A DNA stretch of 64,000 nt, taken from assembly GCF_010365285.1 (NCBI RefSeq), contig NZ_CP048286.1, forward strand, positions 1,102,001 to 1,166,000. The letters run 5' to 3'. The stretch is from Paenibacillus rhizovicinus. Lineage in GTDB: Bacteria; Bacillota; Bacilli; Paenibacillales; Paenibacillaceae. Positions 25,584-34,833 of this stretch are shown piece by piece; the stretch's first letter is position 1, and each line of letters starts with the position of its first letter. The notes below the pieces were generated by a model. It did no database searches and was not told the origin of the DNA. It was given only the letters and a program-made list of their open reading frames with translations. The position numbers were made by a program, and so were the translations under genes.

Positions 25584-27614
25584 CTACCAGCGGAGCTCCG
25601 GCAGCGGCAGGAATGTCAGCGCAATCGGAAGATTGCTGCCGCCGGCGAGCGTGAAGACGAGATCCACCGATTCCTCCGTATCTCCGGTTCGGTAAAGCAC
25701 CGTAGCCTGCGTGTTGTTCATCAGCGAAGACGTCACGACTCGTCCGTTTACCATGAACGATCCCGTATAGATGCCGCCCCGCGGGTTAAGCGCGATCAGC
25801 GTATTCGGCGATACATGCGGCAGATGCATGCGGTACAACGTTCCAAAGTTGCCGGTGTTGTATTGCAGCTCGCCTGTCGTATCGTCGATGCCGTCCAAAT
25901 ACTTGTCGATCGTCTTATCGCCAATCACGATCCGCTGATCCATATCGCCAAGCGTATCGTTAATGTCGATCGTGCGGTCCGCGTTGTTGAACGTACCTCT
26001 GACGTGAATGCCGTCGCGCGGCATAACCGCCAGCTTCGGCAGTTCCGTAATCGGATTCTTATCGGCTGCTACGACGACCACATGGAACTGCAGTTCTTGG
26101 TCGCTGTAGATATCCGCGTAAGCAGACAATACTTCGTTCAGCTTCATCGGCACTTTTGAAATGTCGGGCAAAATTTCGATGGTTTGATGCGGCTTCACCG
26201 TCATCCACTTCGGCGATGGATTGCTGCCAACGGATGTCAAATACCGCAGCGTCGACATCTTGGCCGTATTGGCGACAATCGGATCCGGGCCGCCGATGCC
26301 GATCGAACTCGTATTGACGTTTACCGTGCTGCTGTTATTGTTAGTCGCGAGCAGATACATGCGAACCGGATAACCGATTTTGTTCACGTTATGGAACATG
26401 AACCTGACTTGCCCGGTAAGCTGCGCTTCGTACGCGATGCCTTCCTGAATAAGCGTCTCCGGACTATTGCTGCGAACCAACTGGGAACGCACGGAGTTGA
26501 TCGTATAACCGATCGCCGGCATTTTCGGTACCGACGCCCCATCGATCGTGAAGTTGTCGCCTACCTTCGTATTCAAGCGCTCATACTCTTCTTTGGTGTA
26601 CAATACGCTGTTCGAGACCGAAACCGTCTTCGTGACGGTCGACGTCAAACCGTGCGAATCCTCGACCACCAATGTAACCGAATGATCGCCAGCTTCGAAG
26701 AAGACTTTATCGTTGCCCGTATACGTTCTGCGAACGATGGCATTCTCGTCGTCCGTACTCATGTCGATGTAGTTAACTTCTTCACCGATCCGGTACTGCG
26801 ATTTCTCTGTCGTGAAATCCGCAACAGGCGGCATATTCGGCGCTTTGACCGTCACCGTCACCGAATACGGTTCGCTCCAGATTCCGTTCGTGTCTTCAAG
26901 CTGGTGCGTAATCACATAAGTGCCAGGTTCGGGAAACACGTCCATCCGGCCTTCCCAGCGCTCATCGACGAACGGCTCGCCAGTCGCATTCGTGGAATGA
27001 TCGATGTACGAGACAATCGTCTGTCCAGCGAAAATTTCACCAGGCTGCACTTCGAAATTCGCCGTTGGCTTCGGCGGAATGACGGTAGTCGACCATTTCA
27101 GCGTAATCGTCTTGTTAACGACCGCTATCGTGCTGTCCGCCATCTCCCCCCAAGAACGTAGCGGCACCATGAGGTAACCGTTCGAAATGAAAGGAACGCC
27201 TGTCAGCTTCGTCAATACGCCGTCCCGGTAGGCAAAACCGCTGCCCATTTTGAAAACCAGCTCATGCTGGTCACTCTTCGCGATCGATTCTTTCTTCGCG
27301 GCATCGTACGAAATTTTGTAGCCGTATCGGGCTGCGATCGAACTGAACGGAATAAACGTCCGCCCATTGATGCTCACAACCGGCTGCGCGGATTTGTACG
27401 CGGTTCCGTTATGCAGCATATTGGCGCTTCCCATCGTCAGATCAAGCCGATTTGTAAGGGTGACGGCACTCGGAAAACCAAGTCCGTTCGTGACAGTAGT
27501 GTCGGTCGTGGTTACGGGGACGATTCCGCCTTCCGCAAACGTGTTCTTTGTTGCAGCGCTCGTAATCGACATTACGAAGAGCGATACAAGCAACATCCAT
27601 TTTAGCGATTTCAT
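25584..27614 (-). CDS. Secreted protein, copper-amine-oxidase-like N-domain and PKD repeats
   Basis: 676 residues from ATG 27614. An N-terminal signal peptide (LKWMLLVSLFVMSITSAA) is followed by a copper amine oxidase N-terminal-like domain (about 45-175: VVSINGRTFIPFSSIAARYGYK, YLMVPLRSWGEMAD). Two PKD-like repeats follow (about 180-350, with PEPGTYVITHQLEDTNG and FFEAGDHSVTLVVEDSHG). The C-terminal 320 residues are beta-rich and I do not recognise them; they include FMFHNVNKIGYPVRMYLLATNN and IDINDTLGDMDQRIVIGD. Enzyme activity cannot be claimed. It is probably wall-associated, and a single-gene unit. Confidence 0.82.
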   Translation of the reverse strand: MKSLKWMLLVSLFVMSITSAATKNTFAEGGIVPVTTTDTTVTNGLGFPSAVTLTNRLDLTMGSANMLHNGTAYKSAQPVVSINGRTFIPFSSIAARYGYKISYDAAKKESIAKSDQHELVFKMGSGFAYRDGVLTKLTGVPFISNGYLMVPLRSWGEMADSTIAVVNKTITLKWSTTVIPPKPTANFEVQPGEIFAGQTIVSYIDHSTNATGEPFVDERWEGRMDVFPEPGTYVITHQLEDTNGIWSEPYSVTVTVKAPNMPPVADFTTEKSQYRIGEEVNYIDMSTDDENAIVRRTYTGNDKVFFEAGDHSVTLVVEDSHGLTSTVTKTVSVSNSVLYTKEEYERLNTKVGDNFTIDGASVPKMPAIGYTINSVRSQLVRSNSPETLIQEGIAYEAQLTGQVRFMFHNVNKIGYPVRMYLLATNNNSSTVNVNTSSIGIGGPDPIVANTAKMSTLRYLTSVGSNPSPKWMTVKPHQTIEILPDISKVPMKLNEVLSAYADIYSDQELQFHVVVVAADKNPITELPKLAVMPRDGIHVRGTFNNADRTIDINDTLGDMDQRIVIGDKTIDKYLDGIDDTTGELQYNTGNFGTLYRMHLPHVSPNTLIALNPRGGIYTGSFMVNGRVVTSSLMNNTQATVLYRTGDTEESVDLVFTLAGGSNLPIALTFLPLPELRW

Positions 27615-27770
27615 GATGCGTCTCCTTTTCCTTGCTTCTCATGGCCATGCGCGTTTGTCGCGTCATTTGCCGGCTGTCCTTCAGCCTACTCAAACAACAA
27701 AGACGTTCATGGTTCGTAAAAGTTGCGAAAAGTCGGAAAGAGACAAGTTTTAGACACATCTTGCAACCGG

Positions 27771-27992
27771 TTAACGGTTAACGCGCATATTGATCAAGAA
27801 GAACGAAATCATGACGAGAAAGGAAGCGATCGTAATGAACGCGAACGTCATCCTTACTTTCAACTTCTTCGCGAGCAGCACGGCATTCTGCTCCTGGCGG
27901 GCAAGCGTTACGGCACGATGCATGAATAAATACACGATCAATAGCGCGACGAAAACCATATTCGATAAAAACCATAATTGCTGCCAAAACAT
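27771..27992 (-). CDS. Small two-helix membrane protein
   Basis: 73 residues from ATG 27992, after GGGAGAGG. Two hydrophobic helices (LWFLSNMVFVALLIVYLFM and MTFAFITIASFLVMISFFLI) flank a basic, Gln/Lys-rich segment. Start, site and composition are those of a real gene. I do not recognise the family. It sits alone between the secreted PKD protein and divergent yktB. Confidence 0.65.
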   Translation of the reverse strand: MFWQQLWFLSNMVFVALLIVYLFMHRAVTLARQEQNAVLLAKKLKVRMTFAFITIASFLVMISFFLINMRVNR

Positions 27993-28166
27993 GAATGACC
28001 TCTCCCAACCTCAGGTGTACAACCATACTAAAGTAGACTACCGGAATCGCTGCGAGATTGCAAACCCGTACCTATGCTATAATCAAAAGGATGCTAGTTG
28101 GACAAACTCACATGCGAATGCAGCCGCATTGCGGCTTTATGCGTTTTCCTGCGACCGAAAGGATGA

Positions 28167-28826
28167 ATGATTACGATGACACTTACTACCGGCTCCACGA
28201 TCGGAGCGTTTGTCGGCTTTACGTCCGATGATTTCGACGTGTTCGCCATTCCGGGACTCGAACCGCGGATGGACGCGCTAATCTCCCGCATCCGGCCTAA
28301 ATTGAACGAACTCGGCGAGCAGCTCGCGCCGTTCCTGACGGAGATCTGCGGAGAGCCGATGTTCCCGCATGTCGCCAAGCATGCGCGTCGGACCATCAAT
28401 CCGCCGAATGATACCTGGGTCGCGTTCGCGCCGGGCAAGCGCGGTTATAAAATGTTCCCTCACTTCCAAATCGGACTGTTCGGCTCCCATTTGTTCGTGC
28501 AATTTGCCATTATTTACGAGTCCGACAACAAGTCGGTGTTTGCGGAGCATGCACTTAAACAGCTCGAGGATATCGAACGGCATATTCCGGCCCATTACGT
28601 CTGGTCGGGCAATCATATGGTACCCGGCGGCGATACGCAGGCCGAACTCGGCCGCGATGGACTTGCCAAGCTTCTCGAACGGCTTCGCGCCGTGAAAGCG
28701 TCGGAAGCGCTCTGCGGCATCATCATCGACCGCGAGGATCCCGTCCTATCGGACGGCCAAGCCTTCATTGCCAAAGTGGAAGAAACGTTCCGCACCGTGC
28801 TGCCGCTCTATAAAATGTCATTTTAA
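28167..28826 (+). CDS. YktB family protein (UPF0637/DUF1054)
   Basis: 219 residues from ATG 28167 (a second ATG at 28176 is also possible; the AAAGGA site fits neither ideally). The sequence FVGFTSDDFDVFAIPGLEPRM at the start, HARRTINPPNDTWVAFAPGKRGYKM and FPHFQIGLFGSHLFVQFAIIYES are family landmarks. It is a soluble protein found in Bacilli with no established function. It stands alone and ends before a strong hairpin terminator. Confidence 0.88.
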   Translation: MITMTLTTGSTIGAFVGFTSDDFDVFAIPGLEPRMDALISRIRPKLNELGEQLAPFLTEICGEPMFPHVAKHARRTINPPNDTWVAFAPGKRGYKMFPHFQIGLFGSHLFVQFAIIYESDNKSVFAEHALKQLEDIERHIPAHYVWSGNHMVPGGDTQAELGRDGLAKLLERLRAVKASEALCGIIIDREDPVLSDGQAFIAKVEETFRTVLPLYKMSF

Positions 28827-28858
28827 CGAATGGCCTCGCATTTATAACGTGCCCATTC

Positions 28859-28899
28859 GCACAAAAAGCCTCGCGCCGTCCATCGGCGCGAGGCTTTTA
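28859..28899. terminator. Bidirectional terminator, yktB / RND pump
   Basis: AAAAGCCTCGCGCC pairs with GGCGCGAGGCTTTT around a GTCCATC loop; A-rich and T-rich flanks serve both convergent genes. Confidence 0.92.
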
Positions 28900-28925
28900 T
28901 GCTCAAGCGGGCAAAGATTCGATTA

Positions 28926-31900
28926 TTATGCCGCATGCTCCATCTTAGCGTCTACGCGCTGGCGCTTGGATTGGCGGAAGAAGAACAGTTCGTAAATGCA
29001 CGGCACGATGACAAGCGTGAGCAGCGTCGCTGCGGCAAGACCGCCGATAACGACGATGGCAAGGCTTTCGGATACGATGCTTCCGCTTTCCGACGAGCCG
29101 AACACGAGCGGCAGCATCGCGGAAATCGTGGCGATCGCCGTCATCAGAATCGGACGCGTACGAGTAGCCGCCGCTTCGATAAGCGCTTCGCGGATCGTCA
29201 TCCGCTGCTCGTTCTGTTTCACGCGGTCAATGAGGACGATCGCATTCGTGACTACGATGCCGACGAGCATCAGTGCTCCGAAGACGGCGGTGAAGTCAGG
29301 CGTAATCCCCATGACGAGCAATCCGACGACTGCGCCGATCGCAGCTAACGGCAGCGAGCACAGAATGGCGAGCGGTGCGCGCAGCGTCTTGAACGTAACG
29401 ACCATGATCAGGTATACGATGCCGATGGCGATCAACATGATGATGCCTAGATCGGCGAAATCGGACGATTGGTCCGCGGAAGCGCCGCCTACGGTAAACG
29501 TTACGCCGTCCGGCTTCTTGAGCTCCCCGACTTTCGTCGTAATTTCCTTGCCGACTTTCGACAGCTGCTTCGGATCCACATTCGCGACGACGCGGACGTA
29601 CGGCTTGCCGTCTTTATGGTAATAGACGCTTGCTTGCTCGCTCTTCACGAGCTTCGCGACGGAGGATACTTGCGCCGGGCCGGCAGCCGTCATAATCGTC
29701 AATCCGTTCAGATCGGATTGCGATTTCGGATTAACGGACGGCTGCAGCACGACATTCGTCGTCCGATTGTCGATGGTCAACGAACCGAGCGGGATCGGAT
29801 TCAACAAGCCTTGCAGCTGGGAAGCCACTTCCGTACCATTCGTTTGCGACGGATCCAATTGGAACGTGTAGACCGGTTTCTTCTCATCTTGGTTCGTTTT
29901 GACTTTCAAGACGTTTTTGATCGGTTTAATCGCCGCAACGACTTCGTCCGCGCTCTTGGCAATCGCCTCGAGGTCGTCTCCCGTTACATCGACGAGCACC
30001 TGCGTGCCGCTGGAACCGCTCATGAAGTCCATGGCTCCCGCATTCAGCTCTGCATCCTTGAAGGAGGAGCGCTGTCCTTGCACGGCCGCAATCACTTTCT
30101 CGGCGTCGGCGCCGTCTTTCATCTGTACAAGGTAGGTCACGAGCGTCGGCGAACTTACTTCACCGAATTTAGCCGAATCGGAACTGTTGCCGTTCTGCAT
30201 CAGCACCCAGTCGATTCCGGCGTTCTTCGACAGGAACGCTTCCAGCTTGCGGCCGCCTGCGATCACGGCATCATGAGGCGTTTCGCTTGGATATTCCAGC
30301 GTGATGTTCAGGTTCGCTGCATTCGAAGAGTCGATCGCGCCTTTCGGCATCGACATGTAGGCACCTACGGAGCCAATCAGCAGGCCAACGGCGATAACGA
30401 GCGGCACCCATTTGTGCGCCAAGCACCAGCCCAGGAAATTCGTGAACCGTTTGGAGCTTTCGTGCTCTTTCATTTTCGTATTGCGCAGCAGCACGGCGCT
30501 GAGCAGCGGCACGACGGTCAACGCTACAAGCAGCGAGGACAGCAGCGAATACGTAACCGTCAACGCGAACGGCAGCAGGAACGATTGCAGCGAACCGCGG
30601 AGCAGCCCCATCGGCAGGAATACCGCGACCGTTACCAGCGTGGACGACGTAATCGCCGTAGCCACTTCCTTCGTCGCCTCGGTTACGAGGCTGATCGAGA
30701 AGGCCTCCTTTTGCAGCCTGCGGTAAATGTTCTCGATCACGACGATGCTGTCATCCACGAGACGGCCGACGGCGACCGCGACGCCGCCAAGCGTAATGAT
30801 GTTCAGCGTAACGCCGGAAATTTGCAGCAAATAAAGCGTGATGCCAAGCGACAACGGAATCGATACGATCGTTACGAGCGTCGCGCGGATATTGCGCATG
30901 AAGAGCAGGATGACGACCGTTGCGAACAAGGCGCCCATCAATACTTCGCGAAGCATGGAATTGACGGAATGCACGACTTGCTCCGATGTGCTGGACAACA
31001 CTTGGATGTCGACGCCTTTGATGTCTTTGTTCAGTCGGTCGACCGTATCTTGCACGGCATTGCCCACTTTTACGGCATTGGCGTTGGCCGTCTTGGAGAT
31101 CGTCAGCATGAGTACGTCTTTGCCGCTCAGGCTGCTGATGCTCTCCTGATCGTTCTCCATCTTCACTTCCGCCACGTCGCCTAACGTCACGCCTTGCGCA
31201 ACGGGCAGCTTGCGAAGCGTATCCAGATCGCCCACGCTGGCTTCGACAATAATATTGCCGGATGCGCCGTCGATCGTTTTCTCGCCGATGGAAGCCGCTA
31301 CGTTACGGCCTTGCAGCACGCCCATCAGCGATTGGAACGGTACGCCTTTCTCGGAGAGCTTCGACGTATCCGGAATAATCGAGATGCTTGGCGTGGATTT
31401 GCCGCTCAGGGAAACTTCGCCTGCACCGTCGACTTTCTTGAATTCGTTAATTAAATCTTTCTCCACTTTCTCCCGGTCTGCTTCCTTCACGCCGTCCAAT
31501 CCGATGGATACCCAGGAAATCGGAATCATCGTAGTGTTGAACTGTACGACATAAGGCGTCATGACGCCTTGAGGCAGCTGCACCGCGTTGACTGCCGCTT
31601 CGACCTCGGCCTTCGCGTCCTTCATGTTCGTCTTCGAATCGAACGACAAGTCGATCTTGGAGAACCCGTTGCCGGATGACGAGGTCATGAGGCTCTTGCC
31701 TTTGACGAACTGCACCGCGTCCTCGAGCTTATCGGTTACTTCCGTTTCCATCGATTTTGCGTCATAGCCCGGACCGATCGCCGCTATGGTTACCATCGGG
31801 TTATCGGCGGACGGAAGAAATTCCATCGGAAGCCTGAAGTAACTGATGACCCCCATCGCCAGTGCCATCAGCACGACCAGCTTCATTGCCGCTTTGTTAT

Positions 31901-31928
31901 TGAACGCCCATTTTGTAATCCACTGCAT
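28926..31928 (-). CDS. RND family efflux transporter (SwrC/AcrB type)
   Basis: 1000 residues from ATG 31928. Full-length single-chain RND pump: first membrane helix WAFNNKAAMKLVVLMALAMG, then the FLPSADNPMVTIAAIGPGYD opening of the pore domain. The central helices contain GGVAVAVGRLVDDSIVVIENIYRRL with the paired Asp residues used for proton coupling. The second half repeats the plan and ends with AIVLIDRVKQNEQRMTIREAL and RTRPILMTAIATISAMLP. In B. subtilis the homologue SwrC (YerP) exports surfactin and other amphiphiles. No membrane-fusion partner gene is adjacent, as usual in Gram-positives. Confidence 0.9.
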   Translation of the reverse strand: MQWITKWAFNNKAAMKLVVLMALAMGVISYFRLPMEFLPSADNPMVTIAAIGPGYDAKSMETEVTDKLEDAVQFVKGKSLMTSSSGNGFSKIDLSFDSKTNMKDAKAEVEAAVNAVQLPQGVMTPYVVQFNTTMIPISWVSIGLDGVKEADREKVEKDLINEFKKVDGAGEVSLSGKSTPSISIIPDTSKLSEKGVPFQSLMGVLQGRNVAASIGEKTIDGASGNIIVEASVGDLDTLRKLPVAQGVTLGDVAEVKMENDQESISSLSGKDVLMLTISKTANANAVKVGNAVQDTVDRLNKDIKGVDIQVLSSTSEQVVHSVNSMLREVLMGALFATVVILLFMRNIRATLVTIVSIPLSLGITLYLLQISGVTLNIITLGGVAVAVGRLVDDSIVVIENIYRRLQKEAFSISLVTEATKEVATAITSSTLVTVAVFLPMGLLRGSLQSFLLPFALTVTYSLLSSLLVALTVVPLLSAVLLRNTKMKEHESSKRFTNFLGWCLAHKWVPLVIAVGLLIGSVGAYMSMPKGAIDSSNAANLNITLEYPSETPHDAVIAGGRKLEAFLSKNAGIDWVLMQNGNSSDSAKFGEVSSPTLVTYLVQMKDGADAEKVIAAVQGQRSSFKDAELNAGAMDFMSGSSGTQVLVDVTGDDLEAIAKSADEVVAAIKPIKNVLKVKTNQDEKKPVYTFQLDPSQTNGTEVASQLQGLLNPIPLGSLTIDNRTTNVVLQPSVNPKSQSDLNGLTIMTAAGPAQVSSVAKLVKSEQASVYYHKDGKPYVRVVANVDPKQLSKVGKEITTKVGELKKPDGVTFTVGGASADQSSDFADLGIIMLIAIGIVYLIMVVTFKTLRAPLAILCSLPLAAIGAVVGLLVMGITPDFTAVFGALMLVGIVVTNAIVLIDRVKQNEQRMTIREALIEAAATRTRPILMTAIATISAMLPLVFGSSESGSIVSESLAIVVIGGLAAATLLTLVIVPCIYELFFFRQSKRQRVDAKMEHAA

Positions 31929-32205
31929 TCTTTTTCCATTCTCCCTTCAAACTATGGTTCTCCTCGGAACTCCTTGTTAAAGTCTACCTTTTCGCTCAAA
32001 GGACGGTAAACGTCTGCAGACCAGTCTTTATCCCCGACCTAAGACGGAGAAGACACAGCGTCCCGCGACGTAGTCGGCTATGCGCTTACTCGTTATGCAA
32101 GGGCTTGGTTTACGCCAATAAGACGCAAAAAAAGCTTCGCTTAGGCTCGTGGGCCATCATGCGAAGCTTCATTTCATTCCTATTAAAATTCGATTGCGTT
32201 CGAAT
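31929..32205. other. Intergenic region RND pump - MFS, with MFS terminator
   Basis: Contains the RND ribosome-binding site (GAAGGGAG near 31945) and, at 32127-32166, a minus-strand terminator: AAGCTTCGC pairs with GCGAAGCTT and is followed by TTTTTT. Nothing else is supported. Confidence 0.7.
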
Positions 32206-33414
32206 TCATTCGATCGATACTTTAACCGATGCCGAAGGCTCGACCGAACCGTCCTTGCGATCCAAGCTGCGGAAACGGACCAGGAACGTAAGCGCGGCAA
32301 TAGACAGGATTCCTCCTGCCAAGAACGGCAGCGTCAAGTGAACCGAGTACAAGAACGCGCCCGCAAGCGGTCCGATAATCCGACCCAAACTATCCATCGA
32401 CGAGCTGAGTCCCGATGCAACGCCCTGTCCCACCGTTGTCTTCTGCGTGATGAGCGAGGTTACGCAAGGACGTATCAAGGCATTCCCGACGCCGAAGATA
32501 GCCAGATAAATGGTCGCGGAGATCAGCGTATGCGCAGACACGAGAAGCAGGAATCCGATCGCCGAAATGATCAAACCGGCCGCAATATACGCCGGTTCCT
32601 GCCCTTTGCGAATCCGCCTGCGCACGATGCCGCCTTGAACGAGCGCACCGACCAGGCCGCAGATCAAGAACATGAAGCCGACTTGCAGCGGCGATACATC
32701 GAACCGCTTGATTCCGAACAGCTGAAGCGTGGCTTCCAGGCCGGCCAACGACAAGGAAACGAACAGTGCCAGCACGTAAAGATATTTCAAAGACCCGGTA
32801 AACGCGCTCCATCTGGACGGCTTGCGCTGCTGCGTGCTTTGGCGCATTTCGGACGGCAGCGATTCCGGAAGCTTCGTCACGGCGATGAAGAACGTCACCA
32901 GCGCAAGTGCCGCGGCAGCGAAGAACGGCGTGTTCCGCGAAACCAGGCTGAGCAGTCCGCCGAAGCCGGGACCGATCGTAAAGCCGAGTCCGATCGACAT
33001 GCCGACGAGCCCCATGCCCTTCGTCCGTTGATCCGGCGGCGTAATATCCGCTACGTAAGCAACGATGACGGACGTTACCGCACCCGAGAACAGACCGCCT
33101 AGCACGCGCGACGCGTACATGATCGGCAGGCTGCCATCCGCGATGCCGAATACCAGGAAACTCGCGGCGAAGCCGAGCACGCCGATGAGTATGACAGGAC
33201 GGCGCCCGATCCGATCCGACAATCCGCCCCAGAAAGGCGAAAGAAGAAACGAGATAAGCGAATATAGGGAAAGCATCATTCCCGTATGAAATTCCATGGA
33301 TTCCGGGCTCGCTTCTTTAATAAGCTCCGGCAATACCGGAATAATAATTCCGAATCCGATAAAAGTCGACATCAGCATAACCATAACGATGCCCAAACGG
33401 TTGTCTCTCTTCAT
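32206..33414 (-). CDS. MFS drug efflux transporter (TetA-like)
   Basis: 402 residues from ATG 33414, behind GGAGGG. Twelve membrane helices. Motif A is GGLSDRIGRRPVILIG in the loop between helices 2 and 3. The GFGIIIPVLPELIKEA first helix is typical of DHA1 drug/H+ antiporters such as TetA and NorA relatives; GGLFSGAVTSVIVAYVADITPPDQRTKGMG matches motif C surroundings. It follows another MFS gene with a 19-bp spacer, so the two are co-transcribed. Substrate unknown. Confidence 0.88.
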   Translation of the reverse strand: MKRDNRLGIVMVMLMSTFIGFGIIIPVLPELIKEASPESMEFHTGMMLSLYSLISFLLSPFWGGLSDRIGRRPVILIGVLGFAASFLVFGIADGSLPIMYASRVLGGLFSGAVTSVIVAYVADITPPDQRTKGMGLVGMSIGLGFTIGPGFGGLLSLVSRNTPFFAAAALALVTFFIAVTKLPESLPSEMRQSTQQRKPSRWSAFTGSLKYLYVLALFVSLSLAGLEATLQLFGIKRFDVSPLQVGFMFLICGLVGALVQGGIVRRRIRKGQEPAYIAAGLIISAIGFLLLVSAHTLISATIYLAIFGVGNALIRPCVTSLITQKTTVGQGVASGLSSSMDSLGRIIGPLAGAFLYSVHLTLPFLAGGILSIAALTFLVRFRSLDRKDGSVEPSASVKVSIE

Positions 33415-33433
33415 GTCATTCCCTCCACTTCGT

Positions 33434-34690
33434 TCATCGTACCACATCTGTCCGATGTCTGGTTATGAACAAATGAAGAACAAACAAGAGCAACAATACG
33501 GCTCCGCTGACGAGAAACGGAGAATGAGGGCCTAGTTTATCCCACAGTTTTCCTGACGCTACGCTGCCGAATACCATGCCAAGACCCTCGATCGTCAGGA
33601 AGAAACCCCAGACGGCGCCGCGTTCCGCTTTCGGAATCGCTTGGGCGATCAGCGCGTTCCAAGCCGGAATGATGCAAGCATAACCAAGACCAACGAAGGC
33701 CACGATAAGCAGCACCATCGGCAGCGAGCGCGTATATCCGAGCGTGGTGAGCGAGATTGCAGCCGTGATGAAGCCTACATGCAGGAACCACTTCGTTCCG
33801 AAACGGTCTACCCATTTGCCTACGGGGATCAATCCGAGCACCGTTACGGCGCCGCCCGCAACCAAATACATACTGTACTGTTGAGGCGACAAATGCAGCA
33901 CCGTCCTCGCATATTGCGTCAGTACCGGCGTCAACAGCCCCAGCGCGAAGTTTTGCGTGAACATCGCGGGATAGAGCAGCTTGCTCGCATGAAGCGAAGC
34001 GCCCACCTTCGCAAAATAGCGCTTTACGCGCACAGACCATGGCAGATGACGGTGCGCCTCGTCCGCAGCGCTCGGAATCTCCCGATTTTCCAATGCCATC
34101 GACTGCTTCTTGCCCGGCAGGAAGAAAGCGACGAGCACGACGACGATCATCATGCCGATTAGAATGCGAAACGCCGGCGCATATGTATGTACGATGAAGA
34201 AATTGATGACGATCGGCCCGCAGCCGACCCCGGTCAGCCAAGCCATATAGACGACGCTCATGATGGTACCGCTGGCTTCGTTGCCCGCTACGGTCGTCGC
34301 GCCGTTAATGACGCACGGCCAAAGCGGCGATGTTCCGATGCCAAGCAGCAAACAAGCCGCGATGATCCAGCCGAAGCCGCTCGTAAAACTGACGAGCAGC
34401 ACGGAGGCGCTCGTGAACAAGACGCCGAACAGCATCACGTACCGATAGCCGATGCGGTCGATAATCCAGCCGAGCGGCGAACGAAACGCGTTATCTCCAA
34501 TATACTGCAGCGCAAGCGCCCAGCCGACCGCGTACGCGGTCAAGTTCAGCTCCTCCCGCATATAAACAGGAAGAATAGATACGAGCAGTGCGCCTTTGAC
34601 GAATTCTACCAAATACATAATGACGAGCAGCTGAACGACGAACGGCGATGACAATACTTTTTTGCCCGCCCAGCCCTTTGCGATCTCCAT
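33434..34690 (-). CDS. MFS transporter
   Basis: 418 residues from ATG 34690, seven bases after AAGGAG; the longer frame has no site. Twelve membrane helices. Motif A-like RSPLGWIIDRIGYRYVMLFG appears in the first half and PVGKWVDRFGTKWFLHVG in the second. A charged loop of about 45 residues (KKQSMALENREIPSAADEAH...) lies between helices 6 and 7. It resembles DHA1-type exporters. It is the first gene of a two-MFS operon and is divergent from the decarboxylase gene, 143 bp away. Substrate unknown. Confidence 0.88.
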   Translation of the reverse strand: MEIAKGWAGKKVLSSPFVVQLLVIMYLVEFVKGALLVSILPVYMREELNLTAYAVGWALALQYIGDNAFRSPLGWIIDRIGYRYVMLFGVLFTSASVLLVSFTSGFGWIIAACLLLGIGTSPLWPCVINGATTVAGNEASGTIMSVVYMAWLTGVGCGPIVINFFIVHTYAPAFRILIGMMIVVVLVAFFLPGKKQSMALENREIPSAADEAHRHLPWSVRVKRYFAKVGASLHASKLLYPAMFTQNFALGLLTPVLTQYARTVLHLSPQQYSMYLVAGGAVTVLGLIPVGKWVDRFGTKWFLHVGFITAAISLTTLGYTRSLPMVLLIVAFVGLGYACIIPAWNALIAQAIPKAERGAVWGFFLTIEGLGMVFGSVASGKLWDKLGPHSPFLVSGAVLLLLFVLHLFITRHRTDVVR

Positions 34691-34833
34691 GTCTGTTCTC
34701 CTTCCATGCCATGTCCGGATTAGCTTCGTTCCTATAGTCTCAACAAAAATGCCGCTTGCAATCCCCCCTGATTTTGCTATACTCAACTTTGTTTGTAACA
34801 ATACAATTAAACAATCCACTATGAAAGGCTGGG

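Noticed and set aside
29469-31184. 571-codon frame antisense to the RND pump
   Set aside because: Same kind of shadow, Arg/Gln/His-rich with no homology.
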